A stretch of 63,351 nt of DNA, taken from contig QVQC01000075.1 in NCBI GenBank assembly GCA_003428585.1, forward strand, positions 1 through 63,351. The letters run 5' to 3'. Made by a program: the position numbers and the translations under genes. Below, piece by piece: positions 20,978 to 31,052 of the stretch (its first letter is position 1; each line of letters opens with the position of its first letter). The notes below the pieces were generated by a model. That model saw only the letters and a program-made list of their open reading frames with translations. It was not told the DNA's origin and searched no databases. Origin of the DNA: Nioella halotolerans (GTDB taxonomy: Bacteria; Pseudomonadota; Alphaproteobacteria; Rhodobacterales; Rhodobacteraceae).

Positions 20978-22387
20978 TCAGACCTCGCCCTCACCCACCT
21001 GTGCCACCCGGCTGCCGGCGCGGCTGGAGGTGACGACGCCAAGCGATTTCAGCTTGCGGTGCAGAGCGCTGCGTTCCATGCCGACAAAGCTCGCCGTGCG
21101 GCTGATATTGCCGCCGAAACGGTTGATCTGCGCCATCAGGTAGTGGCGTTCGAAAAGCTCGCGCGCCTCGCGCAGGGGCAGCGTGGTCAACCCCGGGGAG
21201 AGCGCGATGGCGTCCTCGTCGCCCGCGCCGCCGCCCGGCCCCTGCCCCGGCAGGTCGCGCGCCTCGATCGGGCCGGTGCCGTCGCCAAGGATCAGCACCC
21301 GTTCCATCATGTTGCGAAGCTCCCGGATATTGCCGGGCCAGCGCATGGTTTGCAGCATCGCCTCGGCATCCGGCGCGAGTTCGCGCAGCGGCAGGCCCTG
21401 CTCCTGGTTGAAGCGGACGATGAAGTAGCGGGCGAGATCGGGGATATCCTCGCGCCGCTCCTCGAGGCATGGCACTTCGATCGGCACAACGTTGAGCCGG
21501 TGGTAAAGCTCCTCGCGGAAACGGCCTGCCGCGATCTCGGCCTTGAGGTCGCGCGTGGTGGAGGAGATCACGCGCAAATCGACCCGCACCTTCGTGGTGC
21601 CGCCGACGCGGGTGAAGCTTTGGTCGACCAGCACCCGCAGGATCTTGGACTGGGTGCCGGACGGCATGTCGGCAACCTCGTCGAAATAGAGCACCCCGCC
21701 ATGGGCCTGTTCCAGAAGCCCCTGCTCCACCCCGCGTTCGGGACTTTCACGGCCGAAAAGCACCTCTTCCATGTGTTCGGGCGCGACGGAGGCGGAACTG
21801 ACCGTCACGAAAGGGGCATCGGCGCGGTCCGAATGGGCATGGATGTAACGCGCGGAGATTTCCTTGCCCGATCCCGGCCCGCCCCAGAGCATCACCCGGC
21901 CGTTCGACTTCGTCACCTTGTCGAGCTGCGATTTCAGCGTCCTGAAGGCGTGACCCGCCCCGATCATCTCGTCGCCGCGGGCGTCTTGCCGGCGCAGGGT
22001 CGCGTTTTCGCGTCGCAGGCGGCCAACCTCCATCGCGCGACGGATCACCACCAGAAGCTGGTCGATGTTGAACGGCTTCTCGATGAAATCGAACGCGCCC
22101 TGCTTGATCGCCGCCACCGCGATCTCGATATTGCCGTGACCGGAGATGATGACCACCGGCACGTCGGGGTTGTCGCGCTTGACATGGCTGAGAATGTCGA
22201 TCCCGTCCATGTTACTGTCTTTCAGCCAGATATCGAGGATCATCATGCCCGGCGGATCGCGGTTGAGTTCCGCCATGCAGTCGTCGGAATCCGACGCCAT
22301 CCGGGTGCTGAATCCCTCGTCTTGCAGGATGTCACAGATGAGTTCGCGGATATCGCGTTCATCGTCGACGACCAGAATGTCGCTCAT
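20978..22387 (-). CDS. ntrX: nitrogen response regulator NtrX lacking a GAFTGA loop
   Basis: A 469-residue response regulator. The receiver domain has MILDIWLKDSNMDG with the phosphoacceptor Asp at about 53. The AAA+ domain has Walker A GGPGSGKE and Walker B YFDEVADM. A Fis-type helix-turn-helix ends the protein (ISRTASFVGMERSALHRKLK). Between the Walker motifs, where sigma-54 activators carry GAFTGA, the sequence reads FGRESPERGVEQGLLEQAHG, so direct sigma-54 activation is unlikely. Partner of NtrY; the genes overlap by 4 bp. NtrY/NtrX act in nitrogen, redox and envelope control in alphaproteobacteria. Confidence 0.95.
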   Translation of the reverse strand: MSDILVVDDERDIRELICDILQDEGFSTRMASDSDDCMAELNRDPPGMMILDIWLKDSNMDGIDILSHVKRDNPDVPVVIISGHGNIEIAVAAIKQGAFDFIEKPFNIDQLLVVIRRAMEVGRLRRENATLRRQDARGDEMIGAGHAFRTLKSQLDKVTKSNGRVMLWGGPGSGKEISARYIHAHSDRADAPFVTVSSASVAPEHMEEVLFGRESPERGVEQGLLEQAHGGVLYFDEVADMPSGTQSKILRVLVDQSFTRVGGTTKVRVDLRVISSTTRDLKAEIAAGRFREELYHRLNVVPIEVPCLEERREDIPDLARYFIVRFNQEQGLPLRELAPDAEAMLQTMRWPGNIRELRNMMERVLILGDGTGPIEARDLPGQGPGGGAGDEDAIALSPGLTTLPLREARELFERHYLMAQINRFGGNISRTASFVGMERSALHRKLKSLGVVTSSRAGSRVAQVGEGEV

Positions 22388-24639
22388 GTCGTGTCTCCTC
22401 CGTTGTCGGGCAGGCGCGGCAGGGTGACGTGGGCCATCGCGCCCGGATGCGCGCCATCATGGAACGGCGCCGCATCCAGAAGGTCGAGCGACCCGCCATG
22501 TTCCTCTATGATCTTCTTGACGATGGGCAGGCCCAGCCCGGTGCCCTTGGCGCGCGTCGTCACGTAGGGTTCGAACAGGCGGGCGCGGTCGGGCGGCAGG
22601 CCGATCCCGTTATCGGAAATGGTGATGTCCACCATGTCTTCGCGCGGCGTCAGGGCGACGCGAATCTCCGGCCGATGCCCTTCGGGAGAGCCTTTTTCCT
22701 GCAGGGATTCAATGGCTTCCCCGGCGTTCTTGATCAGGTTCGTGAAGGCCTGCCCGATCATGGTGGCGTCAAGGTCCGCGCGGATCGGCCCTTCCGGGAT
22801 CTGGACGTCGAAACGGCACTCCGGCTGGCCGGTCTGTTGCAGCAGCACCGCGTCGCGCAACAGCTGCGCGACGTCCTCCGGCTGACGCTCGGGTTCCGGC
22901 ATGCGGGCGAAGCGCGAAAACTCGTCCACGATCCGGCGCAGGTCATTGGTCTGGCGCACGATCACCTCGGTCAGCTCGGCCAGTTGTGCCGCGTCAGCCT
23001 CGTCCAGAAGTCGCGAGAACTTGCGCCGCACCCGTTCGGCCGACAGCTGGATCGGCGTCAGCGGGTTCTTGATCTCGTGCGCGATACGGCGCGCGACATC
23101 GCCCCAGGCGGCCATGCGCTGCGCGCTGACAAGGTCGGTCACGTCGTCGAAGGCCACGACGTAGCCTTCGAGCGCGCCATCGGCGTCACGCCGCACCGAC
23201 AGGCGCACCAGCAGGCTTTCCAGCTTGCCGCGCCGGGTGACCTTGATCTCCTCCTGTACCAAGGGGGCGTTGCGCTTGCGCAGCCGCTTGAAAATGGCGC
23301 CGAATTCGGGAACGGTGACCGACAAGCTCATGCCGTGGTCACGCTGTTCGTCAAGGTCGAGCAACAGGATGGCGGACCGGTTCATGAAATCGACCCGCCC
23401 CTCGGCATCAAGCCCGATCACCCCGGACGTGACCGAGGACAGCACCGAATCGAACTGGCGGCGGCGCTCTTCGGTGCGGTCGTGCTGTTCGATCAGCGCA
23501 TCCCGCTGGCCCTTCAATTGCCGGGTCATCTGGTTGAACAGGCGGCCCAGCATGGCGATTTCATCATCACCCTTTTCCTCGGGCACCTGCACGTCGAGGT
23601 CGCCGATCCCCACCCGCTGCGCGCCGCCCGCAAGCCGGCCGATGGGGCGCGAGATGCGTTCCGCGAACCACAACCCGAACCAGATCGCGGCGAGGATCAG
23701 GATCACGGCAAAGCCAAGGTAGATCAGGCCGAACTGAAACAGGAACTGGCCCCGTTCGCTTTCCAGTTGCCGGTACAGCCCCACCGTGGCCTGCGTTTCA
23801 TCCAGAAGCGCGATGATCTGGCCATCGACCTCTCGGCTGACGTAAAGATACCGGTCAGCGAAATCCGACATGCGCAGAAGGGCGCGAAACTCGTTGATAT
23901 CGCGATCCTCGATCAAAACCAGCTCTCCGGCGGCGGCGCGGTCGAGATCCGCGTCGCTGGGGCGTTCATAGTCGAACAGGTAGGAGCGTTCGCCGCGCGC
24001 CCGGATCTCGCCGGTGCCGTCGATCACGAAGGCTTCGCGCAAGCCACGCTGGATCGCCTGCTGGCCTTGGCTGAGCAACTGGCGCAGGTCACCATCGGGC
24101 AGGAAGGGCGTATTGCGGCGTGCGCGGTTGAGGAAGGCGGCCAGCGCCTCGACATCCTCGGCAAGGTCGCGGCGGTGTTCCTCCTGGTAGGCATGGGCCG
24201 CCTCGACCGAATGGCCCAGCGCATTGCGCACCCGGTCGGAAAACCAGCTTTCCAGCCCCATGTTCACGGTGATCGTGGCAAAGACCGCGACCGCGACCGT
24301 GGGCAGGAGGGCAAGCAATGCGAAAACCCCGGTCAGGCGCAGATGCAGCCGCGACCCGGCAGAGCGTGCCCGGCGCGCCGCCACCATCCGCGCCACCCGG
24401 TAAAGGACAAGCGCCGCCACCACGAGGATATAGACCATGTCGGCCAGCAGGATCAGCCGCAGCGCCGGCGACCCGGCCCCCTGCCCCAGCGGGCCAAGCA
24501 CGAGGAAGGTGGCGATGGTCAGGACCGGGCCCAGCAGCACCAGCCCGAAGGTGGCAAGGGTGCGCAGGCGGCGATTGCGCCGCCGCGACACAAGGCCCAA
24601 CAAGCGGTGATCTGCAGCATCTTGCGAAGGGGCTGTCAC
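22384..24639 (-). CDS. ntrY: nitrogen regulation sensor histidine kinase NtrY
   Basis: A 751-residue membrane kinase. Several N-terminal transmembrane segments flank a periplasmic region. A HAMP domain follows (RPIGRLAGGAQRVGIGDLDV), then a PAS domain, a HisKA phosphoacceptor (RRIAHEIKNPLTPIQLSAER) and a HATPase with the N-box IKNAGEAI and the ATP-lid glycines GTGLGLPIV. The GTG at 24639 is chosen because AGAGG lies 7 nt upstream; another in-frame GTG at 24678 has no ribosome site. It overlaps ntrX by 4 bp. Confidence 0.93.
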   Translation of the reverse strand: MTAPSQDAADHRLLGLVSRRRNRRLRTLATFGLVLLGPVLTIATFLVLGPLGQGAGSPALRLILLADMVYILVVAALVLYRVARMVAARRARSAGSRLHLRLTGVFALLALLPTVAVAVFATITVNMGLESWFSDRVRNALGHSVEAAHAYQEEHRRDLAEDVEALAAFLNRARRNTPFLPDGDLRQLLSQGQQAIQRGLREAFVIDGTGEIRARGERSYLFDYERPSDADLDRAAAGELVLIEDRDINEFRALLRMSDFADRYLYVSREVDGQIIALLDETQATVGLYRQLESERGQFLFQFGLIYLGFAVILILAAIWFGLWFAERISRPIGRLAGGAQRVGIGDLDVQVPEEKGDDEIAMLGRLFNQMTRQLKGQRDALIEQHDRTEERRRQFDSVLSSVTSGVIGLDAEGRVDFMNRSAILLLDLDEQRDHGMSLSVTVPEFGAIFKRLRKRNAPLVQEEIKVTRRGKLESLLVRLSVRRDADGALEGYVVAFDDVTDLVSAQRMAAWGDVARRIAHEIKNPLTPIQLSAERVRRKFSRLLDEADAAQLAELTEVIVRQTNDLRRIVDEFSRFARMPEPERQPEDVAQLLRDAVLLQQTGQPECRFDVQIPEGPIRADLDATMIGQAFTNLIKNAGEAIESLQEKGSPEGHRPEIRVALTPREDMVDITISDNGIGLPPDRARLFEPYVTTRAKGTGLGLPIVKKIIEEHGGSLDLLDAAPFHDGAHPGAMAHVTLPRLPDNGGDTT

Positions 24640-24738
24640 CCGGAAACCTCTTGATGTTGGGTGGCTTGACCACCGCACCGCAAATCGTTGTGGCCAAAAT
24701 CCGCACCGTCACCGACGGGCAACGCCACTGTTGCGCTT

Positions 24739-26112
24739 TTACATCAATTTCCGGCGGCGTGTCACGCGAATATCTAGGTCGGTAATCTTCTTGCGCAGTG
24801 TATTGCGGTTGATGCCAAGCAGATCGGCACATTTCGCCTGGTTGCCGCCCGTGGCGTCCAGCGCGATCTCGATCAGGGGCGCCTCCACCTCGCGCAGGAT
24901 GCGGGTGTAAAGCCCCGGTGGCGGCAGCACCCCGCCATGCAGGTCGAAATAGCGCCGCAGGTGCTTGGCCACCGAGGCGGAAAGCTTCTCGCCGTCGCCG
25001 GATCCGATCAGCGGCTCGATCTCTGGCTGGTTGCCAAGCACCGCCTCCACCTCCGCCTTGCCGATACCCTCGGCCTGCGCCGTCACCGTCAGGCGGCGCA
25101 CGGTGTTTTCCAGCTGGCGCACGTTGCCCGGCCAGCTATAGGCGCGGATCATCTCCATCGCGCCAGGTGAGAGGCTGCGCGCCGGTCCGCCGTCGCGTTC
25201 GGTGCGGGCAAGGAAATGCTCCGCCAGAAGCGGGATATCATCGACCCTCTCGCGCAGCGGCGGCACGGCCAGCGTCACGCCCGAGAGGCGATAGAAAAGA
25301 TCCTGCCGGAAATCGCCGGCCTCCATCCGTTCGGTCAGGTCCTGCTGGCTGGCGGCCATGACGCGCGGTGCGCCCTCGCCGAAACTGTCCAGAAGCCGGA
25401 CGATCACGCCTTGCGCCGCCGCGTCGAAATCGCCGATCTCGTCGAACAGGATGGAGCCGTCCTTCGCCCGTGCCAGCACCTGCTGAGGCCCGTCCGGGGT
25501 GGCGAGATCCCCGGCCGTCACCGTCACGAAGGGCCGCGTGCGGCGGTCGGAAAAGTCGTGGATCGCGCGGGCGATCAGGCTTTTGCCGGTGCCGCTTTCG
25601 CCGGTGATCAGCACCGGCAGGTCGGCATTCATGACGCGGGCGACCAACCGGTAAAGCGCCTGCATCGCGGGCGTGCGCCCGACCAGAGGCAGGTCGTCCT
25701 GCGGCGCCTCCACCCGGTCGTGCGACGCGGCGGGCGTCGGCACCCGGCGCTTGATGTCCAGCGCCCGGCCCGCGCGCTTCATCAGGTCGGGCAGGTCGAA
25801 GGGCTTGGGCAGGTAATCGTAGGCGTCGGCCTCGGTCGCCTGGATCGCGGTCATGATCGTGTTCTGCGCCGAGATCACGATCACCGGCAGGCCGGGGCGC
25901 TTCTCTCCGATCTTGGGCAGCATGTCCAAGCCGTTGCCGTCGGGCATGACCACGTCCGAGATCACGAGGTCGCCCTTGCCCTCGTCCACCCAGCGCATCA
26001 GCGTGACCAGCGACGAGGTGGCATGCACCTTGCAGCCGGCGCGCGTCAGGGCCTGTGTCAGAACGGTGCGGATCGTGCGGTCGTCATCGGCGACAAGTAC
26101 GGTGCCATCCAT
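24739..26112 (-). CDS. ntrC: nitrogen response regulator NtrC lacking a GAFTGA loop
   Basis: A 457-residue regulator: receiver domain ([13 protein letters not shown], phospho-Asp about 54), AAA+ domain with Walker [10 protein letters not shown] and Walker [11 protein letters not shown], and a Fis helix-turn-helix ([20 protein letters not shown]). The segment between the Walker motifs is shortened ([19 protein letters not shown]) and has lost GAFTGA. The same deletion is known in Rhodobacter capsulatus NtrC, which works with the housekeeping sigma factor. Controls nitrogen-assimilation genes with NtrB, encoded 12 bp upstream. Confidence 0.95.
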   Translation of the reverse strand: MDGTVLVADDDRTIRTVLTQALTRAGCKVHATSSLVTLMRWVDEGKGDLVISDVVMPDGNGLDMLPKIGEKRPGLPVIVISAQNTIMTAIQATEADAYDYLPKPFDLPDLMKRAGRALDIKRRVPTPAASHDRVEAPQDDLPLVGRTPAMQALYRLVARVMNADLPVLITGESGTGKSLIARAIHDFSDRRTRPFVTVTAGDLATPDGPQQVLARAKDGSILFDEIGDFDAAAQGVIVRLLDSFGEGAPRVMAASQQDLTERMEAGDFRQDLFYRLSGVTLAVPPLRERVDDIPLLAEHFLARTERDGGPARSLSPGAMEMIRAYSWPGNVRQLENTVRRLTVTAQAEGIGKAEVEAVLGNQPEIEPLIGSGDGEKLSASVAKHLRRYFDLHGGVLPPPGLYTRILREVEAPLIEIALDATGGNQAKCADLLGINRNTLRKKITDLDIRVTRRRKLM

Positions 26113-26124
26113 GGGTCGTCGTCC

Positions 26125-27207
26125 TCAGCGGTCAGTCTGTTGGGCCGGCCGCGTCGGCGCGACCGGAAGGGAAATGCGAAACGCGGTGCGGCCGGGAACG
26201 GACTCAACCGCGATCCAGCCATCGTGATCGCCGACGATCTTGGCCACCAGCGCAAGGCCCAGCCCGGTGCCGTTCTCGCGCCCCGACACGAACGGGTCGA
26301 AGATGTGCTGCGCGATCTCCGGCGGCAGGCCGGGGCCGTCGTCGATCACCTCCACGTGCAGCGGCACCGCGCCGCGGGTGCCATCGTCGCGGCGCACCCT
26401 GAGGCCCGGCTCGTAGAAGCTGCGCAGCCGGATCGTGCCGCCTTGCTGCCCAGCCTCTGCGGCGTTCTTGAGAAGGTTCAGGAAGACCTGTTGCAACTGG
26501 TCGGGGTCGGCCCATGTCAGCGGCAGCGAGGGGTCGTAGTCATCCTCCAGCACCATGTGCGCGGCAAAGCCGACGGCGGCGGATTTGCGGGCCCGGTCCA
26601 GCACGTCGTGGATGTTGACCGCCTTGCGGTCCGGCGGACGGACATTGCCGAATTCCTCGACCTGATCGAGCAGTTTCACGACGCGCCGCGTTTCTGCGAC
26701 GATCAGGTCGGTCAGTTCCTGATCCTCGGCGCTGGCCGTCATCGACAGCAACTGCGCCGCGCCGGTAATGCCGGCCAGCGGGTTCTTGATTTCGTGGGCC
26801 AGCATCTCGGCCATGCCGACAGCCGAGATCGCCGCCGATTTCGAGGTCAGCGCCCGGTGCAGCTTGCCCGCCAGCGCGCGGCTTTCCAAGAGCACCAGAA
26901 CGTGATCGGACTGGTCGGCAACGGGCGCGATCTGAACGTCGCAGCTTTCGGGCTTGCGGCTGCCGGTCCCGACATCGACGGCATTGACGAAGAGCGGCGC
27001 CTTGCCGGTGCGCACCCGCGCGAAGGCTTCCTCCAGCGGGGCATCGACGAAAAGCCGGTCCCAGACCGGCACGCCCGTCAGCGCCTTGACCGAGGCGTTG
27101 AGGAATTGTTCGGCGGCCGGGTTCACCTCCACGATGCGGTCCTCGGGGTCGATGATCACTGCCGGGATTGGCAACGAGGCCCAGAGCGTGCTCATCAGGT
27201 CGCTCAT
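26125..27207 (-). CDS. ntrB: nitrogen regulation sensor kinase NtrB
   Basis: A 360-residue soluble kinase. It has an N-terminal PAS domain (IPAVIIDPEDRIVEVNPAAE), a HisKA domain with the phosphoacceptor in MLAHEIKNPLAGITGAAQLL at about 145, and a HATPase domain (LLKNAAEA, DDGPGLP, GTGLGLALV). PII proteins switch NtrB between kinase and phosphatase for NtrC. Its ATG overlaps the dusB stop by 4 bp, giving the conserved dusB(nifR3)-ntrB-ntrC operon. Confidence 0.96.
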   Translation of the reverse strand: MSDLMSTLWASLPIPAVIIDPEDRIVEVNPAAEQFLNASVKALTGVPVWDRLFVDAPLEEAFARVRTGKAPLFVNAVDVGTGSRKPESCDVQIAPVADQSDHVLVLLESRALAGKLHRALTSKSAAISAVGMAEMLAHEIKNPLAGITGAAQLLSMTASAEDQELTDLIVAETRRVVKLLDQVEEFGNVRPPDRKAVNIHDVLDRARKSAAVGFAAHMVLEDDYDPSLPLTWADPDQLQQVFLNLLKNAAEAGQQGGTIRLRSFYEPGLRVRRDDGTRGAVPLHVEVIDDGPGLPPEIAQHIFDPFVSGRENGTGLGLALVAKIVGDHDGWIAVESVPGRTAFRISLPVAPTRPAQQTDR

Positions 27208-28187
27208 GCCGCCCGCTCCTTTCGTTGCATCAGAATGTCGGGTATCCGACGCACCACGCGGGATGGATCGCTGGCGGTCAGGATCTCGCGCCGCAGCGCC
27301 GGGTCGGTGCCGGCGTCGTCCATGTACCAGCCAAGGTGTTTTCGCGCGACGCGGGCGCCGAGGTCGCGGCCATAAAAGCCCAGCATCGCCTCGTAATGCT
27401 CTGAAATCATGTCACACAGCGCGCTGCCGGTCGGGATGTCCGGCATCCGTGCGCCAAAGAGGTCATGCGCGATCCCGGCCAGAAGCCATGGCCGCCCCTG
27501 CGCGCCGCGCCCGATCATGACGCCATCGGCCCCCGACAGGCGTAGCGCCCGGCGCGCCGTTCGGCTGTCCACGATGTCGCCATTGGCGATGACGGGAATC
27601 CTGACCGCCGCCTTCACCGCGCGGATCGCGGCCCAGTCGGCGGCGCCCTTGTAGAACTGGCAGCGGGTACGCCCGTGGATGGTGATCATCGCGACGCCCG
27701 CAGATTCGGCGCGGCGGGCAAGGTCGGGCGCGTTCAGCAAATCGTCATCCCAGCCCAGCCGGGTCTTCAGCGTCACCGGCACGCTCACGGCGCCCACCAC
27801 GGCCTCGATGAGGTCAAGCGCATGGTCGAGGTCGCGCATCAGCGCCGATCCGGAATAGCCGTTCACCACCTTCTTGGCGGGGCAGCCCATGTTGATGTCG
27901 ACGATCCGCGCGCCCTGTCCCTCGGCCATGCGGGCCGCCTCGGCCATCCAGTGCGCCTCGCGCCCGGCAAGTTGCACGGCGGTGTTCCCGAGGCCGAAGC
28001 CGAGCTCCGCCCGCTCCCGCGTGCCGGGGCGCGCGTTCACGAGGTCGTGGCTTGCGATCATTTCCGACACGACAAGCCCGGCCCCGAACCGCGACACGAG
28101 GCTGCGGAAGGGCAGATCGGTGATTCCGGCCAGCGGTGCGAGGAACACCGGGGGCGCGCACGTCTTGCCTGCCAGTGAAATGGACAA
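27204..28187 (-). CDS. dusB: tRNA-dihydrouridine synthase (NifR3/DusB)
   Basis: A 327-residue FMN enzyme that reduces uridines in the tRNA D-loop. Visible motifs: FLAPLAGITDLPFR at the start of the TIM barrel, DINMGCPAKKV with the catalytic Cys at about 99, MITIHGRTRCQFYKG, and GADGVMIGRGAQGRPW for phosphate binding. It is the first gene of the ntr operon; the old name nifR3 comes from this linkage in Rhodobacter. Divergent from ispDF across a 169-bp promoter region. Confidence 0.96.
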   Translation of the reverse strand: MSISLAGKTCAPPVFLAPLAGITDLPFRSLVSRFGAGLVVSEMIASHDLVNARPGTRERAELGFGLGNTAVQLAGREAHWMAEAARMAEGQGARIVDINMGCPAKKVVNGYSGSALMRDLDHALDLIEAVVGAVSVPVTLKTRLGWDDDLLNAPDLARRAESAGVAMITIHGRTRCQFYKGAADWAAIRAVKAAVRIPVIANGDIVDSRTARRALRLSGADGVMIGRGAQGRPWLLAGIAHDLFGARMPDIPTGSALCDMISEHYEAMLGFYGRDLGARVARKHLGWYMDDAGTDPALRREILTASDPSRVVRRIPDILMQRKERAA

Positions 28188-28208
28188 GTGCTTAATCCTT
28201 GTGCAGCT

Positions 28209-28225
28209 CCCCTAGCATTTAGGGG
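28209..28225. promoter_or_regulatory. short inverted repeat in the dusB/ispDF divergent promoter region
   Basis: CCCCTA and TAGGGG form a perfect 6-bp palindrome around GCATT, just upstream of the dusB start and about 130 bp from ispDF. It could be an operator or a weak hairpin in the dusB leader. No known motif is assigned. Confidence 0.3.
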
Positions 28226-28356
28226 CTTCTCGCCCAGATGGCAAAAGCTGCGCCGCAGAAAAACCATGCCGCGCCGCAAATGCCCAAGATTTGGGCGTGT
28301 TTGCCGCAAAGCTCAGCGTGATTGTGCCGGGCGCGCTTTGCGCTTATCAGACCCGC

Positions 28357-29532
28357 ATGAGTCAGGCCAGCCGCCCCATACCCCCGCAACAGATTGCCGC
28401 GCTGATCGTCGCGGCCGGGCGCGGCACCCGGCTGGGTGGCGATGTTCCCAAGCAATATCAGGCGCTTGCCGGCGAAATGGTGCTGACCCGCACACTCCGG
28501 GCCTTTGCGGCGACGCCGCGCGTACAACGGATCGTGGTGGTGCATCACCCGGACGACTCGGACCTTCTGGCCGAGGCGCTGGCCACCGTCCCCTGCCCCG
28601 TCACCAGCGTGCCCGGCGGCGCGACGCGCGATGCCTCGGTCCGGGCCGGGCTGACGGCGCTGCCCGACGGGGTGGACGCGGTGCTGATCCACGACGCCGC
28701 CCGCCCGCTGGTGCGCCCCGAAACGATCGCGCAGGTGATCGGCGCGCTCGACTGCCATGACGGTGCCGCGCCGGGCTTGGCGGTGCTTGACGCGCTGTGG
28801 CAGGGGGGCGAGACGGTCGCGGCCATCCAGCCACGCGCGGGGCTTTTTCGGGCGCAGACACCGCAGGGCTTTCACCTCGCCGCGATCCGCGCCGCCCATG
28901 CCGCCCATCCCGGCGGCGCGGCGGATGACGTGGAGGTAGGCTTGGCCCATGGCCTCGACATTGCGATAGTGCCGGGAGACGAGGAGAACCTGAAACTCAC
29001 CCGCCCCGGCGATTTCGACCGGGCCGCGCGTATTCTGGAGGGCCGCGCCATGATCGACATCCGCACCGGCAACGGGGTCGACGTGCACCGCTTCGGGCCC
29101 GGCGATCACGTGATTCTGTGCGGTGTGCGGATCGAGCACGGGCGCGGGCTGCAAGGCCATTCGGATGCCGATGTGGGGCTGCACGCGGTGACGGATGCCA
29201 TTTACGGCGCACTGGCAAAGGGCGATATCGGCACCCATTTCCCGCCCTCCGATCCGCGGTGGAAAGGCGCCGAAAGCCACGTCTTCCTGACCCACGCCGT
29301 TGACCTCGCGGCACGAGAGGGATTCACGATCACCCATGCCGACCTGACCTTCCTGTGCGAGCGTCCGAAGATCGGCCCCCACGCGGCTGCGATGCGCGCC
29401 GCGCTTTCGCGGCTCCTGCGCATCGAGCTTGCGCGCGCGTCCGTCAAGGCGACCACGACCGAGCGGCTGGGCTTCACCGGCCGGGAAGAAGGGATCGCCG
29501 CCATGGCAACCGTTACATTGGTGAAAGCATGA
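28357..29532 (+). CDS. ispDF: bifunctional IspD/IspF (MEP pathway)
   Basis: A 391-residue fusion. The N-terminal IspD half (1-215) transfers CMP to methylerythritol phosphate: [29 protein letters not shown] and the conserved GDEENLKLT. The C-terminal IspF half (about 230-391) cyclises the product: zinc ligands in GNGVDVHRF, then [16 protein letters not shown] and the late [11 protein letters not shown]. The fusion is typical of alphaproteobacteria. ATG 28357 is used because homologues begin about here; an in-frame start at 28291 would add 22 atypical residues. It overlaps pgpA by 4 bp. Confidence 0.95.
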   Translation: MSQASRPIPPQQIAALIVAAGRGTRLGGDVPKQYQALAGEMVLTRTLRAFAATPRVQRIVVVHHPDDSDLLAEALATVPCPVTSVPGGATRDASVRAGLTALPDGVDAVLIHDAARPLVRPETIAQVIGALDCHDGAAPGLAVLDALWQGGETVAAIQPRAGLFRAQTPQGFHLAAIRAAHAAHPGGAADDVEVGLAHGLDIAIVPGDEENLKLTRPGDFDRAARILEGRAMIDIRTGNGVDVHRFGPGDHVILCGVRIEHGRGLQGHSDADVGLHAVTDAIYGALAKGDIGTHFPPSDPRWKGAESHVFLTHAVDLAAREGFTITHADLTFLCERPKIGPHAAAMRAALSRLLRIELARASVKATTTERLGFTGREEGIAAMATVTLVKA

Positions 29533-30017
29533 CACGACTGATCGCGACCGTCTTTTATATCGGCCTGCTCAGGCCCGGCCCCGGCACATGGGGCAGCCTT
29601 GCCGCGATCCCGCTGGCCTACCTGCTGCATCAGCTTGGCGGCTTCGTGGCGCTGGGTCTCGGCACACTCGTGGTGGCCGGCCTGGGCTGGTGGGCCACGC
29701 GCGAGGAAACACGCGGTCAGGCCGACAGCGACCCTGCAGAGATCGTGATCGACGAGGTGCTGGGCATGTTCCTCGCGCTTTGGCCGGTCTCCTACGGCGC
29801 GATGATGGCGGGGGCGGATTTCGTCGCGCTCTGGCCCGGCGTGGTCACCGCCTTCCTCGCCTTCCGCCTCTTCGACATCTGGAAACCCGGCCCGGTGGGG
29901 CTGGCCGACCGGCGCGGCGACGCCCTTGGCGTGATGCTCGACGATGCCATTGCCGGCGGGCTGGCGATGCTCGTCGTCGTGGTGGCAGCGGTCTTTGCGC
30001 ATGTGGTGCTGATGTGA
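29529..30017 (+). CDS. pgpA: phosphatidylglycerophosphatase A
   Basis: A 162-residue membrane phosphatase that removes the terminal phosphate from phosphatidylglycerol phosphate. Family motifs: [20 protein letters not shown] at the N-terminus, [10 protein letters not shown] with the acidic pair at about 75-78, and [12 protein letters not shown]. Three or four hydrophobic segments are present. The start overlaps the ispDF stop (ATGA) and its stop overlaps the next gene (GTGA), making a tightly coupled three-gene operon. Confidence 0.95.
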   Translation: MTRLIATVFYIGLLRPGPGTWGSLAAIPLAYLLHQLGGFVALGLGTLVVAGLGWWATREETRGQADSDPAEIVIDEVLGMFLALWPVSYGAMMAGADFVALWPGVVTAFLAFRLFDIWKPGPVGLADRRGDALGVMLDDAIAGGLAMLVVVVAAVFAHVVLM

Positions 30018-30487
30018 GCGTGCGATCGATCATGCGCGCGCTTTCGGCGCGGGGCTGGATGATGGCCACGGCCGAAAGCTGCACCGGCGGCATGATCTCG
30101 GCAGCGATCACCGATGCGCCGGGCAGTTCGGCGATCTTCGAACGGGGCTTCATCACCTATTCCAACGCCGCCAAGACCGAAATGCTGGGCGTCTCGCCCG
30201 AGACACTCGCCACCCATGGCGCGGTCTCCGAAGAGGTGGCGCGCGAGATGGCCGCGGGCGCGCTCGCGCGGTCCGAGGCGCAGCTTGCCATCGCCGTCAC
30301 CGGTATCGCCGGGCCGGGCGGCGGGTCTGAACACAAGCCCGAGGGCCGGGTCTGCTTCGGGCTCGCCACGGAGTCGGGCGTGATCAGCGAAACGGTGGAG
30401 TTTGGCGCGCTCGGCCGCGGATTCGTGCGGCAGGCGACGGTCGCCCATGCGCTCCACATGGTGCTGTCGGCGGCTCAGGCGGGGTGA
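30014..30487 (+). CDS. pncC: CinA-family nicotinamide-nucleotide amidase
   Basis: A 157-residue single-domain CinA C-terminal protein. Motifs: TAESCTGGMISAAITDAPGS with the catalytic serine region, GFITYSNAAKTEMLGV, and VTGIAGPGGGSEHKPEGRV. It deamidates nicotinamide mononucleotide for NAD recycling. The start is GTG at 30014, overlapping the pgpA stop by 4 bp; no closer initiation codon retains the conserved N-terminus. It converges with the COQ10 homologue across 49 bp. Confidence 0.92.
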   Translation: MSVRSIMRALSARGWMMATAESCTGGMISAAITDAPGSSAIFERGFITYSNAAKTEMLGVSPETLATHGAVSEEVAREMAAGALARSEAQLAIAVTGIAGPGGGSEHKPEGRVCFGLATESGVISETVEFGALGRGFVRQATVAHALHMVLSAAQAG

Positions 30488-30536
30488 ACTGGCCGGTCTT
30501 GGTGCGCGTCATGACAGGCCTGCCCGGCGCCACCCA

Positions 30537-30980
30537 CTACCGGTGAAGGTCTTTCGCCCGCGCCTCGAAGGCGCCCACGATCCGGCGCATCGCATCGTGA
30601 AAGAACAGCCCCGCCGCCCCTTGCAAGACGCGGTTCTTGAACTCGAAATCGACGTCGAACGAGACTTCGCAGCCGCCTTCCACGTCGCGGAACCGCCAAT
30701 GCGATATCATGTGCTTGAACGGCCCCTCGATATATTCCGTGTCGATCTCGCGCGCCTCGGGGCGCAGCACCACGCGGCTGCCAAAACGTTCGCGGAACAT
30801 CCGGAACCCCACGACAAGATCGGCCAGCATCACGTTGCCCTCGGCCTCCGCCGTGACCGACCGCACCCGCGCGGCGGTAATCCACGGGATGAATTCCGGA
30901 TAGCGCGCGACATCGGCGACAAGATCATACATCTGTGCTGCGGTATAAGGCAGCAGACGGGTTTCGGCGTGCTTGGGCAT
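30537..30980 (-). CDS. COQ10/RatA-type START-domain ubiquinone-binding protein
   Basis: A 147-residue START-like protein starting MPKHAETRLLPYTAAQMYDL, with the typical run VADVARYPEFIPWITAARV and FKHMISHWRFRD. This is the COQ10/RatA family. In alphaproteobacteria and mitochondria it is linked to coenzyme Q delivery; the E. coli RatA toxin label is less likely because no partner RatB gene is adjacent. Divergent from hpt across 72 bp. Confidence 0.88.
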   Translation of the reverse strand: MPKHAETRLLPYTAAQMYDLVADVARYPEFIPWITAARVRSVTAEAEGNVMLADLVVGFRMFRERFGSRVVLRPEAREIDTEYIEGPFKHMISHWRFRDVEGGCEVSFDVDFEFKNRVLQGAAGLFFHDAMRRIVGAFEARAKDLHR

Positions 30981-31052
30981 GGGTCTTTCGGGTTTCCTCC
31001 GGCCTGCTCCATGTCCTAAAGTTCGAGGCGGAATTCAAGGGACAGGGGCGAT

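Noticed and set aside
28209..28225. Rho-independent terminator
   Set aside because: The 6-bp palindrome lies in a divergent promoter region, is short and lacks a T-run, so it is listed only as a possible operator.
30537..30980. RatA-type toxin of a toxin-antitoxin system
   Set aside because: No RatB-like partner is adjacent and the START-domain pattern fits the COQ10 family equally well or better.
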